Origin: Ignavibacteriota bacterium
GTDB taxonomy: Bacteria > Bacteroidota > Ignavibacteria > UBA10030 > UBA6906
Assembly: GCA_003157485.1 (NCBI GenBank)
Contig: PMJQ01000185.1
Span: forward strand, 22,585 to 56,115
Direction of reading: 5' to 3'
DNA length: 33,531 bases
The number at the start of each line of letters is the position of its first letter. The first letter of the stretch is position 1. The translations under genes were made by a program, and so were the position numbers. Positions 15,565-21,765 of this stretch are shown here, one piece after another. The notes below the pieces were generated by a model. It saw nothing but the letters and a program-made list of their open reading frames with translations, did no database searches and had not been told where the DNA came from.

Positions 15565-16161
15565 TTGGCCAAACAGACACCCAGGGAATTTCGGACCCCC
15601 GCATCATTCCGCTCCTGGCTGAAGAAGAACCATGCCGGCAGTTCCGAGCTTATCGTGCGGCTTTACAGAGCCCACGCGGCAGGCAAGGGGATCACGTACG
15701 CCCAGGCGCTCGACGAAGCACTCTGTTTCGGTTGGATTGACGGCGTACGGCGCAGCTTCGACACAGACAGCTTTACGACCCGTTTCTCCCCGCGAAGGCC
15801 CCGGAGTATCTGGAGCAACGTGAACGTGCAACACGTTCAAAGGCTTATCAAAGAAGGGCGGATGGCAAAGCCGGGGCTCGCCGCATTTGACGCAAGGGAT
15901 AAAAAACGGACCGGCATTTACTCGTTTGAACAACGCCCGTCGGAGCTTTCTCCGGCGCTGGGGAAGAAGTTTCGCGCACAGAAGAAGGCCTGGGCGCATT
16001 TTCAGTCCAGACCCCCCTGGTACAAACGGGTGAGCATATTCTGGGTCATGAGCGCAAAGCGCGAGGAAACCCGGGATAAGCGGCTCGGCGTCCTCATCGC
16101 ATGCTCGGGGCGCGGCGAACCCATCCCGGCTCTGGCGAGAGAACGGAAGCCCGCAACGTGA
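15565..16161 (+). CDS. YdeI/OmpD-associated family protein
   Basis: About 198 residues, with the family hallmarks FRTPASFRSWLKKNH at the N-terminus, YAQALDEALCFGWIDGVRR, then RFSPRRPRSIWSNVN and a C-terminal helical part with PPWYKRVSIFWVMSAKREET. Family members are soluble cytoplasmic proteins without firmly established biochemistry. The start is uncertain: the frame is open back to 15382 inside the preceding lipoprotein gene, and I chose the TTG at 15565 because it places the conserved FxTPxxFRxWL segment in the usual position. No good ribosome binding site is seen there. Confidence 0.85.
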   Translation: MAKQTPREFRTPASFRSWLKKNHAGSSELIVRLYRAHAAGKGITYAQALDEALCFGWIDGVRRSFDTDSFTTRFSPRRPRSIWSNVNVQHVQRLIKEGRMAKPGLAAFDARDKKRTGIYSFEQRPSELSPALGKKFRAQKKAWAHFQSRPPWYKRVSIFWVMSAKREETRDKRLGVLIACSGRGEPIPALARERKPAT

Positions 16162-16194
16162 CTTCATTGCTTAGCACATCAGACAGAGAGCATA

Positions 16195-16761
16195 GTGGCC
16201 GTGATTCCGGATAACACCGCACTCATCATCATAGACGTGCAGAAGGCCATTGACCACCCCTCATGGGGCGTGCGGAACAATCCCGGCGCGGAGGAAAACA
16301 TCCGCCGCCTTCTCGCGCACTGGCGCCGGACATCCCGTCCCGTCGTTCATATCAGGCACGCCTCCCGGTTTCCGACCTCGACGTACAGGGAAGGACAGCC
16401 GGGCTCCGCATTCAAGGAGGAGGCGGCCCCGCTCCCCGGCGAACCGGTTCTCACGAAGCAGACGGGAAACGCGTTTGTCGGGACTACGCTTGAAGCCCTG
16501 CTGCGTGATCATGCGATCGCGGACGTGGTTCTCGCCGGAGTCATCACGAACAACTCGGTGGAATCCACGGCGAGGATGGCCGGCGACCTGGGGTTCAGGA
16601 CGATTGTCGTATCCGACGCGACGTTTACATTCGGCCGGAAGGATTTCGACGGCAGGACAAGGTCGGCAGACGAAGTTCACGCGATGTCGCTCGCCAATCT
16701 CGACGGCGAGTACGCGTCAATTCTGACAACGCTCGACATTCTCGAAGGAAACCAGCGATGA
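16195..16761 (+). CDS. Isochorismatase-fold hydrolase with Ser at the nucleophile site
   Basis: A 188-residue isochorismatase/cysteine-hydrolase family protein: IIIDVQ with Asp14, LTKQTGNAF with Lys88, and VITNNSVESTARMAG at 117-130. In nicotinamidase-like members the last motif carries the catalytic cysteine (TxxCVxxTxR); here the position is Ser121, giving Asp-Lys-Ser. Some family branches are thought to carry Ser here, so the change may be a subfamily trait rather than inactivation. The fold and likely small amide or ester substrate follow from the family; the substrate is unknown. The start is GTG with AGAGAG upstream. Its stop overlaps the DUF3788 start by four bases. Confidence 0.88.
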   Translation: MAVIPDNTALIIIDVQKAIDHPSWGVRNNPGAEENIRRLLAHWRRTSRPVVHIRHASRFPTSTYREGQPGSAFKEEAAPLPGEPVLTKQTGNAFVGTTLEALLRDHAIADVVLAGVITNNSVESTARMAGDLGFRTIVVSDATFTFGRKDFDGRTRSADEVHAMSLANLDGEYASILTTLDILEGNQR

Positions 16762-17174
16762 GCAGCATGTTCATGGAGAAGTCACGAAAGCCGGACGATA
16801 AGGCGCTTTCCGGCGTGCTCGGGAGTTCATTCAAAACCTGGGTTGAGATAAGGGATTCGGTGCGGAAGGAGCACGGACCCGCGGTCGAAGAGTGGAAATA
16901 CTACGGCGCGAAATCGGGCTGGGTGCTCAAGTTTCTTCTCAAGAAACGGAATCTCTTCTTCATGTCCGCCCAGGAGAAATATTTCAGGCTTGCGTTCATA
17001 TTCGGGGACAAGGCTGTTGACGCAATCGCCGAAAGCGACATTCCTTCGGCGCTCATCCGCGAGGTGAAGGAGGCAAGACGGTACGCGGAGGGGAGGGGAC
17101 TTCGCCTCGAGATCAGAAATCGCTCTTCGATGAAGGACGTGCTGACACTCGTGAACATCAAGGTTCACTCCTGA
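16758..17174 (+). CDS. DUF3788 family protein
   Basis: A 138-residue soluble protein with the DUF3788 pattern: KALSGVLGSSFKTWVEI, then EEWKYYGAKSGWVLKFL and KKRNLFFMSAQEKYFRLAF. The function is unknown. It overlaps the isochorismatase-like gene by four bases (ATGA), with AAGGA upstream of the start, so the two are translationally coupled. The acetyltransferase-like gene follows after five bases. The lysine- and arginine-rich surface hints at small-molecule or nucleic-acid binding but proves nothing. Confidence 0.85.
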   Translation: MSSMFMEKSRKPDDKALSGVLGSSFKTWVEIRDSVRKEHGPAVEEWKYYGAKSGWVLKFLLKKRNLFFMSAQEKYFRLAFIFGDKAVDAIAESDIPSALIREVKEARRYAEGRGLRLEIRNRSSMKDVLTLVNIKVHS

Positions 17175-17179
17175 GCGCC

Positions 17180-17728
17180 TTGGATTCCGAACGGCGCACG
17201 GAACGACTGACGCTTGTTCCCGGCACGACGGATCACATCCGCGCGGAGATCGATTCCCCCAAAAAGCTGGGGAGCCTCCTCGGTGCGGATGTCCCCGGGG
17301 ACTGGCCCCCCGGAGAGTACGACCCGAAAGCCCGTGAGTTTTTTCTCGACCGGATGGAAGCTGCGGAAGCGTCCGCACGGGGATGGTTTGTATGGTACGC
17401 TATCCTCCGTGGCGGCGCGGGAGAACGCCCCGTCGTGATCGGGACAGGGGGGTTTCTCGGACCCCCGGGGCCGAACGGAGATGTCGAGATCGGATATTCC
17501 GTATCTGAGGCTTGGCGGGGAAGAGGGCTGGGACGGGAGATCGTTGAGGGGCTCGTGCACGCAGCACTCGACGACCCGCGGGTTACCCGAATCCTCGCCC
17601 ACACGGCAGTGGATAATGCCGCTTCCCGCTCGATTCTTGACGGGGCGGGGTTTTCTGCCGCCGGACCGGGGGCTGAACCCGGGACAATTCGATTTGAGCT
17701 GAACCGCAGGGGAGAGGATGTATCGTAA
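17180..17728 (+). CDS. GNAT family N-acetyltransferase
   Basis: A 182-residue GNAT of the RimJ/RimL-like type, beginning with a TTG start (SERRTERLTLVPGTTDHI). The acetyl-CoA binding motif A is clear: EIGYSVSEAWRGRGLGREIV at about 102-121 with RGRGLG, followed by VTRILAHTAVDNAASRSILD and GAGFS. It should transfer an acetyl group to an amine; the acceptor is unknown. It is five bases downstream of DUF3788 and likely in the same transcript. The first in-frame ATG is far downstream, so TTG is the best start. Confidence 0.88.
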   Translation: MDSERRTERLTLVPGTTDHIRAEIDSPKKLGSLLGADVPGDWPPGEYDPKAREFFLDRMEAAEASARGWFVWYAILRGGAGERPVVIGTGGFLGPPGPNGDVEIGYSVSEAWRGRGLGREIVEGLVHAALDDPRVTRILAHTAVDNAASRSILDGAGFSAAGPGAEPGTIRFELNRRGEDVS

Positions 17729-17755
17729 CAGAGGGGGAGGAAACGTCACACATAC

Positions 17756-17842
17756 ATGCCCGCGGGGGAAACAATTGAAGTAATGGTCTCCATTCCCGAC
17801 ATTATCCGGCGTCCGGCATACGGCAATCACAGACAGAGGTGA
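17756..17842 (+). CDS. Possible 28-residue small protein or leader
   Basis: An ATG at 17756 opens a 28-codon frame (MPAGETIEVMVSIPDIIRRP and eight more residues) that ends four bases before the next ATG, overlapping that gene's ribosome binding site. GGGGGAGG lies about 14 bases upstream of the start, rather far. The frame may serve for translational coupling. The inverted repeat AATGG-TCT-CCATT (17782-17794) lies inside it and could be an operator instead. Weakly supported. Confidence 0.25.
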   Translation: MPAGETIEVMVSIPDIIRRPAYGNHRQR

Positions 17843-17846
17843 AGCA

Positions 17847-18308
17847 ATGAGCTCGAAGAAGCTTCCATGGAAAAAGAGTCCGGGGAAACTCGGCGTACTC
17901 GCCCCCCTTGTGGGAGCCTGGAAGGCGGAGGCGATGTCTCCCATGGGCAAAGTAAGGTGTACGCGCACATTCACCCGCGTGCTCGGAGGGAAGTACGTTC
18001 AACTCACGGCGCGATGGGAGTTCGGGAAGGGGGTGTATGAGGAGTTTGCGCTGTACGGGGTCACCGGCGGCACTGTCACTTTCTGGTCGTTCACATCCGA
18101 CGGAAAACACTCGGAGGGAACCATCGCGGACGGGAGCGACATTCACGAAAAGGCAATTACGTTCGAAGCGGAGATGCCCGCCGGACGCGCCCGGATGACG
18201 TACTGGCCGGACGAGGTGGAGGGATTCCACTGGACCGTCGAAGCGAAAACGAAAAAGGGATGGAGCCGGTTCACCGATCACCACTATACCGCAGTCACCG
18301 GAACATAA
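17847..18308 (+). CDS. DUF1579-like beta-barrel protein
   Basis: A 153-residue protein, with GAGGTGAAGCA before the ATG. The pattern LGVLAPLVGAWKAEAMSPMG, a short central FTRVLGGKYVQLTARWEF, then alternating strands to TVEAKTKKGWSRFTDHHY fits the DUF1579 / lipocalin-like small beta-barrel type used for binding ligands. The exact family is uncertain; no catalytic motif is visible. It is probably cytoplasmic, with no signal peptide. Confidence 0.72.
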   Translation: MSSKKLPWKKSPGKLGVLAPLVGAWKAEAMSPMGKVRCTRTFTRVLGGKYVQLTARWEFGKGVYEEFALYGVTGGTVTFWSFTSDGKHSEGTIADGSDIHEKAITFEAEMPAGRARMTYWPDEVEGFHWTVEAKTKKGWSRFTDHHYTAVTGT

Positions 18309-18339
18309 TCCGGCAACGCATTTACAGACGCGAACGGAC

Positions 18340-19089
18340 TTGCGCATTCACATTCTGAGCGATCTCCACAACGAGTTCAGGGAGCTTACCGGGTACGGAG
18401 CGGAGGCGGACGTGACCGTTCTCGCCGGCGACATTGACCTCGGCGAGAGGGGTTTCGCGTGGGCCTGCTCGGCATTTGCGGAACGCCCGGTGATCTACAT
18501 CGCCGGGAATCACGAGTATTACGGTCACGCGATTCCGAGCCTGACAAACAAACTCCTCCGGAAGAAGAACCCCGGGACCGTCCGGTTCCTGGAGTGTACG
18601 GGGGTCACCATCCAGGGAATGCGGTTCCTTGGATGCACGCTCTGGTCGGATTTCGAAATCGCCGGCGACATGGCCGGATCGATGCAGGCGTCGCAGGACA
18701 GAATGAACGATTACCGGAAAATCAGGGTGAGTCCCCGTTACAGGCGCCTGCAGCCGAAAGACACCGCCAAGAGAAACGCCGCGTCACGAAAGTGGCTCAG
18801 GTCAGAGGTCGAAAAGGACCCCTCCAGGACCGTCGTGGTCACACACCACGCGCCGAGCGTCCGCTCGCTCAAGGCGGAGTTCTCCGTTGACCCCGTCAGC
18901 GGCGCGTATGCCTCCGATCTTGAGGATCTCATCGCGGAATTGCAGCCTCTCCTCTGGATCCACGGGCACACGCATTACTGCGTCGATTACTCGATCGGAA
19001 AGACCCGGATCATCAGCAACCAGCGCGGCTACCCGCACATTCCCGTCACCGGCTTCGACCCGGGGTTCGTTATCGAAGCGGGACCGTAA
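18340..19089 (+). CDS. Cytoplasmic metallophosphoesterase
   Basis: A 249-residue calcineurin-like phosphoesterase with all metal motifs: SDLHNEF (Asp8, His10), AGDID (29-33), GNHEYY (56-61), VVVTHHAPS and WIHGHTHYCVDY near residues 208-219. There is no signal peptide. The segment between GNHE and the THHAP motif holds helices (SMQASQDRMNDYRKI) common in this type of predicted phosphohydrolase; the substrate is unknown. The start is TTG at 18340, the first codon giving MRIHILSDLHNE; there is no strong ribosome binding site. Confidence 0.88.
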   Translation: MRIHILSDLHNEFRELTGYGAEADVTVLAGDIDLGERGFAWACSAFAERPVIYIAGNHEYYGHAIPSLTNKLLRKKNPGTVRFLECTGVTIQGMRFLGCTLWSDFEIAGDMAGSMQASQDRMNDYRKIRVSPRYRRLQPKDTAKRNAASRKWLRSEVEKDPSRTVVVTHHAPSVRSLKAEFSVDPVSGAYASDLEDLIAELQPLLWIHGHTHYCVDYSIGKTRIISNQRGYPHIPVTGFDPGFVIEAGP

Positions 19090-19164
19090 TGCGCGGAGGG
19101 GAGGCATGAGGAGGGCTCGCGGCGGGAGATCCGGAGCAAGTCAGAGGGAATTTTCGTATTTTGG

Positions 19165-20466
19165 GTGCGACCGGAACTCATTGCCAAAGGAGCACCGATC
19201 AGTTCTTTTCAGCGTATCCGCGATCCCTACGCCGCACTCCGGTATCCCGCATACCGGAGTTATGTCTGCGGAACGTTCCTGTTCACCGTCGCGTTTTTCA
19301 TACAGGAAGTCTCGCTCGGCTACGAGCTGTACGTCATCACGCGCGATCCCCTCGCGCTCGGACTTATCGGTCTCGCCACATTCGTCCCGTTCATCGGCCT
19401 TTCGCTCTTCGGCGGCCACCTCGCAGACAGGATGAGCAGGCGGCTCATCATCATGGTGTCCGTCGGCGTCATCACGCTCGGCTCCGTTTTCCTGCACCTC
19501 TCCGCCCGGCGGGCGGAACAGGGGGACATCCCGGCTGCGACGCTCGTTCCCGTGATCTATGCGACGGTATTCATGATCGGCGTGTGCCGGGCGTTCCAGT
19601 CGCCGGCCGCGGCCTCGCTCCGCGCATTTCTCGTCCCGATCGCCGTGTATGAAAACGCCGCCACCTGGAGCAGCTCGTCATTCCAGGCCGGCGCGATACT
19701 GGGTCCCGCGGTCGCCGGGTTCCTCTTCTCCTGGCTCGGATTCTCCGGCACGCTTCTCGTGGTCATCTCGCTCTTCCTGCTGGCGCTGTTCTTCTACGCG
19801 CAGACGGGGAACAGCCGCGTGATGGCGGGACAGCCGGGGAGATCACTTCTCGCAAGCGTGAGGGAAGGGGTGAGCTTCGTCTGGGGGACAAAGGTCATAC
19901 TCTACTCGCTTTCACTCGACCTTTTTTCGGTCCTGTTCGGGGGCGTCGTCGCCCTCCTCCCCATCTATGCGCAGGACATACTCAACGTCGGCGCGCGCGG
20001 GCTGGGGATACTGCGCGCAGCCCCCTCCGCGGGCGCGGTCCTCATGCTCATGGTGCTCCAGAGAGTCTCGCCGATGCGCCACGCGTGGCGCACGCTCCTG
20101 TCGGCCGTCGCGGGGTTCGGGGCATCGATCATCGTGTTCGCACTCTCCCCCTGGATGGCGCTCTCGGTCGCCGCGCTGTTCGTGAGCGGCGCATGCGACA
20201 GCATCAGCATCGTCATCCGCCAGACACTCCTCCAGCTCAGGACGCCGGATGAAATGCGCGGGCGGGTCATGTCCGTCAACGGGATTTTCGTGTCATCGTC
20301 AAACGAGCTGGGGGCGTTCGAGTCGGGGACCACCGCGCGGCTCATGGGGGTCGTTCCGTCGGCGGTGTTCGGAGGGGTGATGACGCTTCTTGTCGTGGGC
20401 TGGGTGACGCTCAGGGCGAGGGAGCTCTTCAACGTCCGGTTCGATGAAAGGGGGACCGATGGCTGA
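19165..20466 (+). CDS. MFS exporter (EntS-like MFS_3)
   Basis: A 433-residue major facilitator with about 12 membrane segments, beginning PYAALRYPAYRSYVCGTFLF and containing the MFS loop signature GGHLADRMSRR after segment 2. The overall layout (DPLALGLIGLATFVPFIGLS, then EMRGRVMSVNGIF near the C-terminal half) resembles the EntS/MFS_3 group that exports siderophores or drugs. The substrate is unknown. The start is GTG; the frame is open only to 19090 upstream and contains no other start, while the ribosome binding site is weak. It overlaps the next gene by eight bases. Confidence 0.88.
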   Translation: MRPELIAKGAPISSFQRIRDPYAALRYPAYRSYVCGTFLFTVAFFIQEVSLGYELYVITRDPLALGLIGLATFVPFIGLSLFGGHLADRMSRRLIIMVSVGVITLGSVFLHLSARRAEQGDIPAATLVPVIYATVFMIGVCRAFQSPAAASLRAFLVPIAVYENAATWSSSSFQAGAILGPAVAGFLFSWLGFSGTLLVVISLFLLALFFYAQTGNSRVMAGQPGRSLLASVREGVSFVWGTKVILYSLSLDLFSVLFGGVVALLPIYAQDILNVGARGLGILRAAPSAGAVLMLMVLQRVSPMRHAWRTLLSAVAGFGASIIVFALSPWMALSVAALFVSGACDSISIVIRQTLLQLRTPDEMRGRVMSVNGIFVSSSNELGAFESGTTARLMGVVPSAVFGGVMTLLVVGWVTLRARELFNVRFDERGTDG

Positions 20467-20881
20467 TACGATCTGTCACGCCACACAAGGGGGGCTCGTG
20501 CTTCTTTCCCCGTTCATCGCCAGGATACGAAAGAAGGTCTGGCTGTGGGCGCTCTTCCTGACGGGAGCATTTTTCGGCGCGCTCCCCGATCTCTTCGGAG
20601 CGTACGGGAACATTGTCCGCGGAGACCGCTGGAGACTGTATGTCTCCGCGCATTCGGGACGCATCGGAGCGATCCTCCGGTACGTCCCGATGTACTGGCT
20701 TCACCTTTTCATCGACTCATTTACGCACGGCCCCGGCAAACGCTGGTGGATCTGGGACGAAAGGCTCTGGATCGAGACGGTGCTCTGGGGGGTCAACCTC
20801 GCCGTTATCGCGTGGTTTGTGCGGATATGGAGAAACAACCTCCCCCCGCCGGATCAGCGCCGTCTGCCCATCGCCCGGTAG
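20459..20881 (+). CDS. Small membrane protein, possible metal-dependent hydrolase
   Basis: A 140-residue protein whose ATG lies eight bases inside the MFS gene, with AAAGGGGG just upstream. Hydrophobic segments are near residues 12-22, 29-45, 73-85 and 105-122. An N-terminal HATQGG, the segment GALPDLFGAYG and the segment HLFIDSFTHG give conserved-looking His and Asp residues reminiscent of the YdjM/DUF457-type membrane metal-dependent hydrolases. That assignment is tentative. Its end overlaps the oppositely oriented lipoprotein gene by 28 bases. Confidence 0.65.
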   Translation: MADTICHATQGGLVLLSPFIARIRKKVWLWALFLTGAFFGALPDLFGAYGNIVRGDRWRLYVSAHSGRIGAILRYVPMYWLHLFIDSFTHGPGKRWWIWDERLWIETVLWGVNLAVIAWFVRIWRNNLPPPDQRRLPIAR

Positions 20882-21387
20882 CCGCCTCCTCCACCGCCGT
20901 ACGACCGGTATCTGTACCCTCCGTAATACGGAGCGTACGACCGGTAATGGTAGTGCGGCCAGTAGCCCGCTCCCCAATACCCCCAGTATGACGAAAAATA
21001 CCACGGGGACCACCAGGGAGAGACGCCCCACCAGTAATACGGGGGGTATGACGCATAGTATCCGCCCGGACCACCACCGCCACCGCCGGGCTCGTCCGTT
21101 CTCATCATCGCCGTTATGACAGTATCGCTCACCCCCGAATCGGCGAGCTCGATGACGTCGGGTGTCCGCAGGTGAAACACGGAGCCCGAGTTGTCTATCA
21201 TGTTCATGATGACATTGTCGCCGATCCTGGATTTCGTGAGCGCGATAACGTCATCTTTCGTCATCAGCGCGAGCGAATCCCTGACCGGACGGCGGTCCCC
21301 GTAGTGATACCGCGTGTACTCGGGCGCGCACCCGGCGGCCGCGAGGGCGAAAACAATCACAGCGAGCCACGCTGTCGTTCGATTCAT
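20854..21387 (-). CDS. Lipoprotein with Tyr/Trp/Gly-rich tail
   Basis: A 177-residue protein starting with a lipoprotein signal, MNRTTAWLAVIVFALAAAGC (Cys20), with GGGAGGGG close before the ATG. Residues 42-96 contain a duplicated helical unit: MTKDDVIALTKSRIGDNVI and, about 33 residues on, RTPDVIELADSGVSDTVI. This unit recurs in bacterial envelope proteins of unknown function. Residues 100-177 are a glycine tract followed by a tail made almost only of Tyr, Trp, Gly, Ser, Pro and Arg, probably disordered and surface exposed. The gene is on the minus strand and its 3' end overlaps the plus-strand small membrane gene by 28 bases. Confidence 0.85.
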   Translation of the reverse strand: MNRTTAWLAVIVFALAAAGCAPEYTRYHYGDRRPVRDSLALMTKDDVIALTKSRIGDNVIMNMIDNSGSVFHLRTPDVIELADSGVSDTVITAMMRTDEPGGGGGGPGGYYASYPPYYWWGVSPWWSPWYFSSYWGYWGAGYWPHYHYRSYAPYYGGYRYRSYGGGGGGYRAMGRRR

Positions 21388-21411
21388 ATCCCCTCCCTTG
21401 ATCCCGACGAC

Positions 21412-21450
21412 GTCCGGCCGGACAGATGCGGATTTGCCCGCCGGCCGGGC
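21412..21450 (-). promoter_or_regulatory. Two GC-rich inverted repeats upstream of lipoprotein gene
   Basis: Starting 25 bases upstream of the lipoprotein ATG are a perfect 12-base palindrome GTCCGGCCGGAC (21412-21423) and, 12 bases further, an inverted repeat GCCCG-CCGGC-CGGGC (21436-21450). They could be operator half-sites for a dimeric regulator or stable stem-loops in the 5' leader. There is no T run, so they are unlikely to be terminators for the gene itself. Confidence 0.5.
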
Positions 21451-21615
21451 TCGCGGGAAATGTTGTTGGATAGTACTGCCTGTTTTTGGGTGGGGGGTGA
21501 TGGTGGTAAAAGCTTGACCCCTACTCCTCGTAACCTCTAACATCTGAAACCGGGTCCGAGTGCCCGGTCCCCCATTATGCATCCACATGTTAGACGGGCC
21601 CACGGCGCTCCGGGT

Positions 21616-21765
21616 TTAATCTCCTCCGCTTTCGCCGCCTTTCCGGTCTGCTGAAGCGGGGGCGCTCCGCCGGGACACGCCCTTGCCGTTAAATGCTTCA
21701 ACAGCAAAGTAATAGCTCTCCCCGGCATTCAGCGCCCGGATCTCAAGCGAGACCGGACGGTCATC
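21616..21765 (-). pseudogene. 3' remnant of a fibronectin-III-containing gene
   Basis: In a frame shifted relative to the upstream molybdenum enzyme, a 49-codon stretch reads DDRPVSLEIRALNAGESYYF, then AVEAFNGKGVSRRS, a classic C-terminal half of a fibronectin-III domain (Leu-x-x-Gly-x-x-Tyr-Tyr-Phe-x-Val-x-Ala-Asn/Phe-Asn). It ends in TAA at 21618-21616. The frame opens only a few codons upstream, inside the last codons of the molybdenum enzyme gene, and has no start. It is a gene tail stranded by recombination at the end of that gene. Confidence 0.75.

Noticed and set aside
11630-18340. A chromosomal integron with attC sites between the accessory genes
   Set aside because: The gene content resembles integron cargo, but I found no matching GTTRRRY/RYYYAAC pairs in the gaps and no integrase; the gaps differ in length and sequence.
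19106-19435. An ATG with a good ribosome-binding site (GGGGAGG) ahead of the MFS gene, in another frame
   Set aside because: The frame gives a Ser/Arg-rich, domain-free peptide overlapping the MFS gene; the MFS frame itself is intact from the GTG at 19165.
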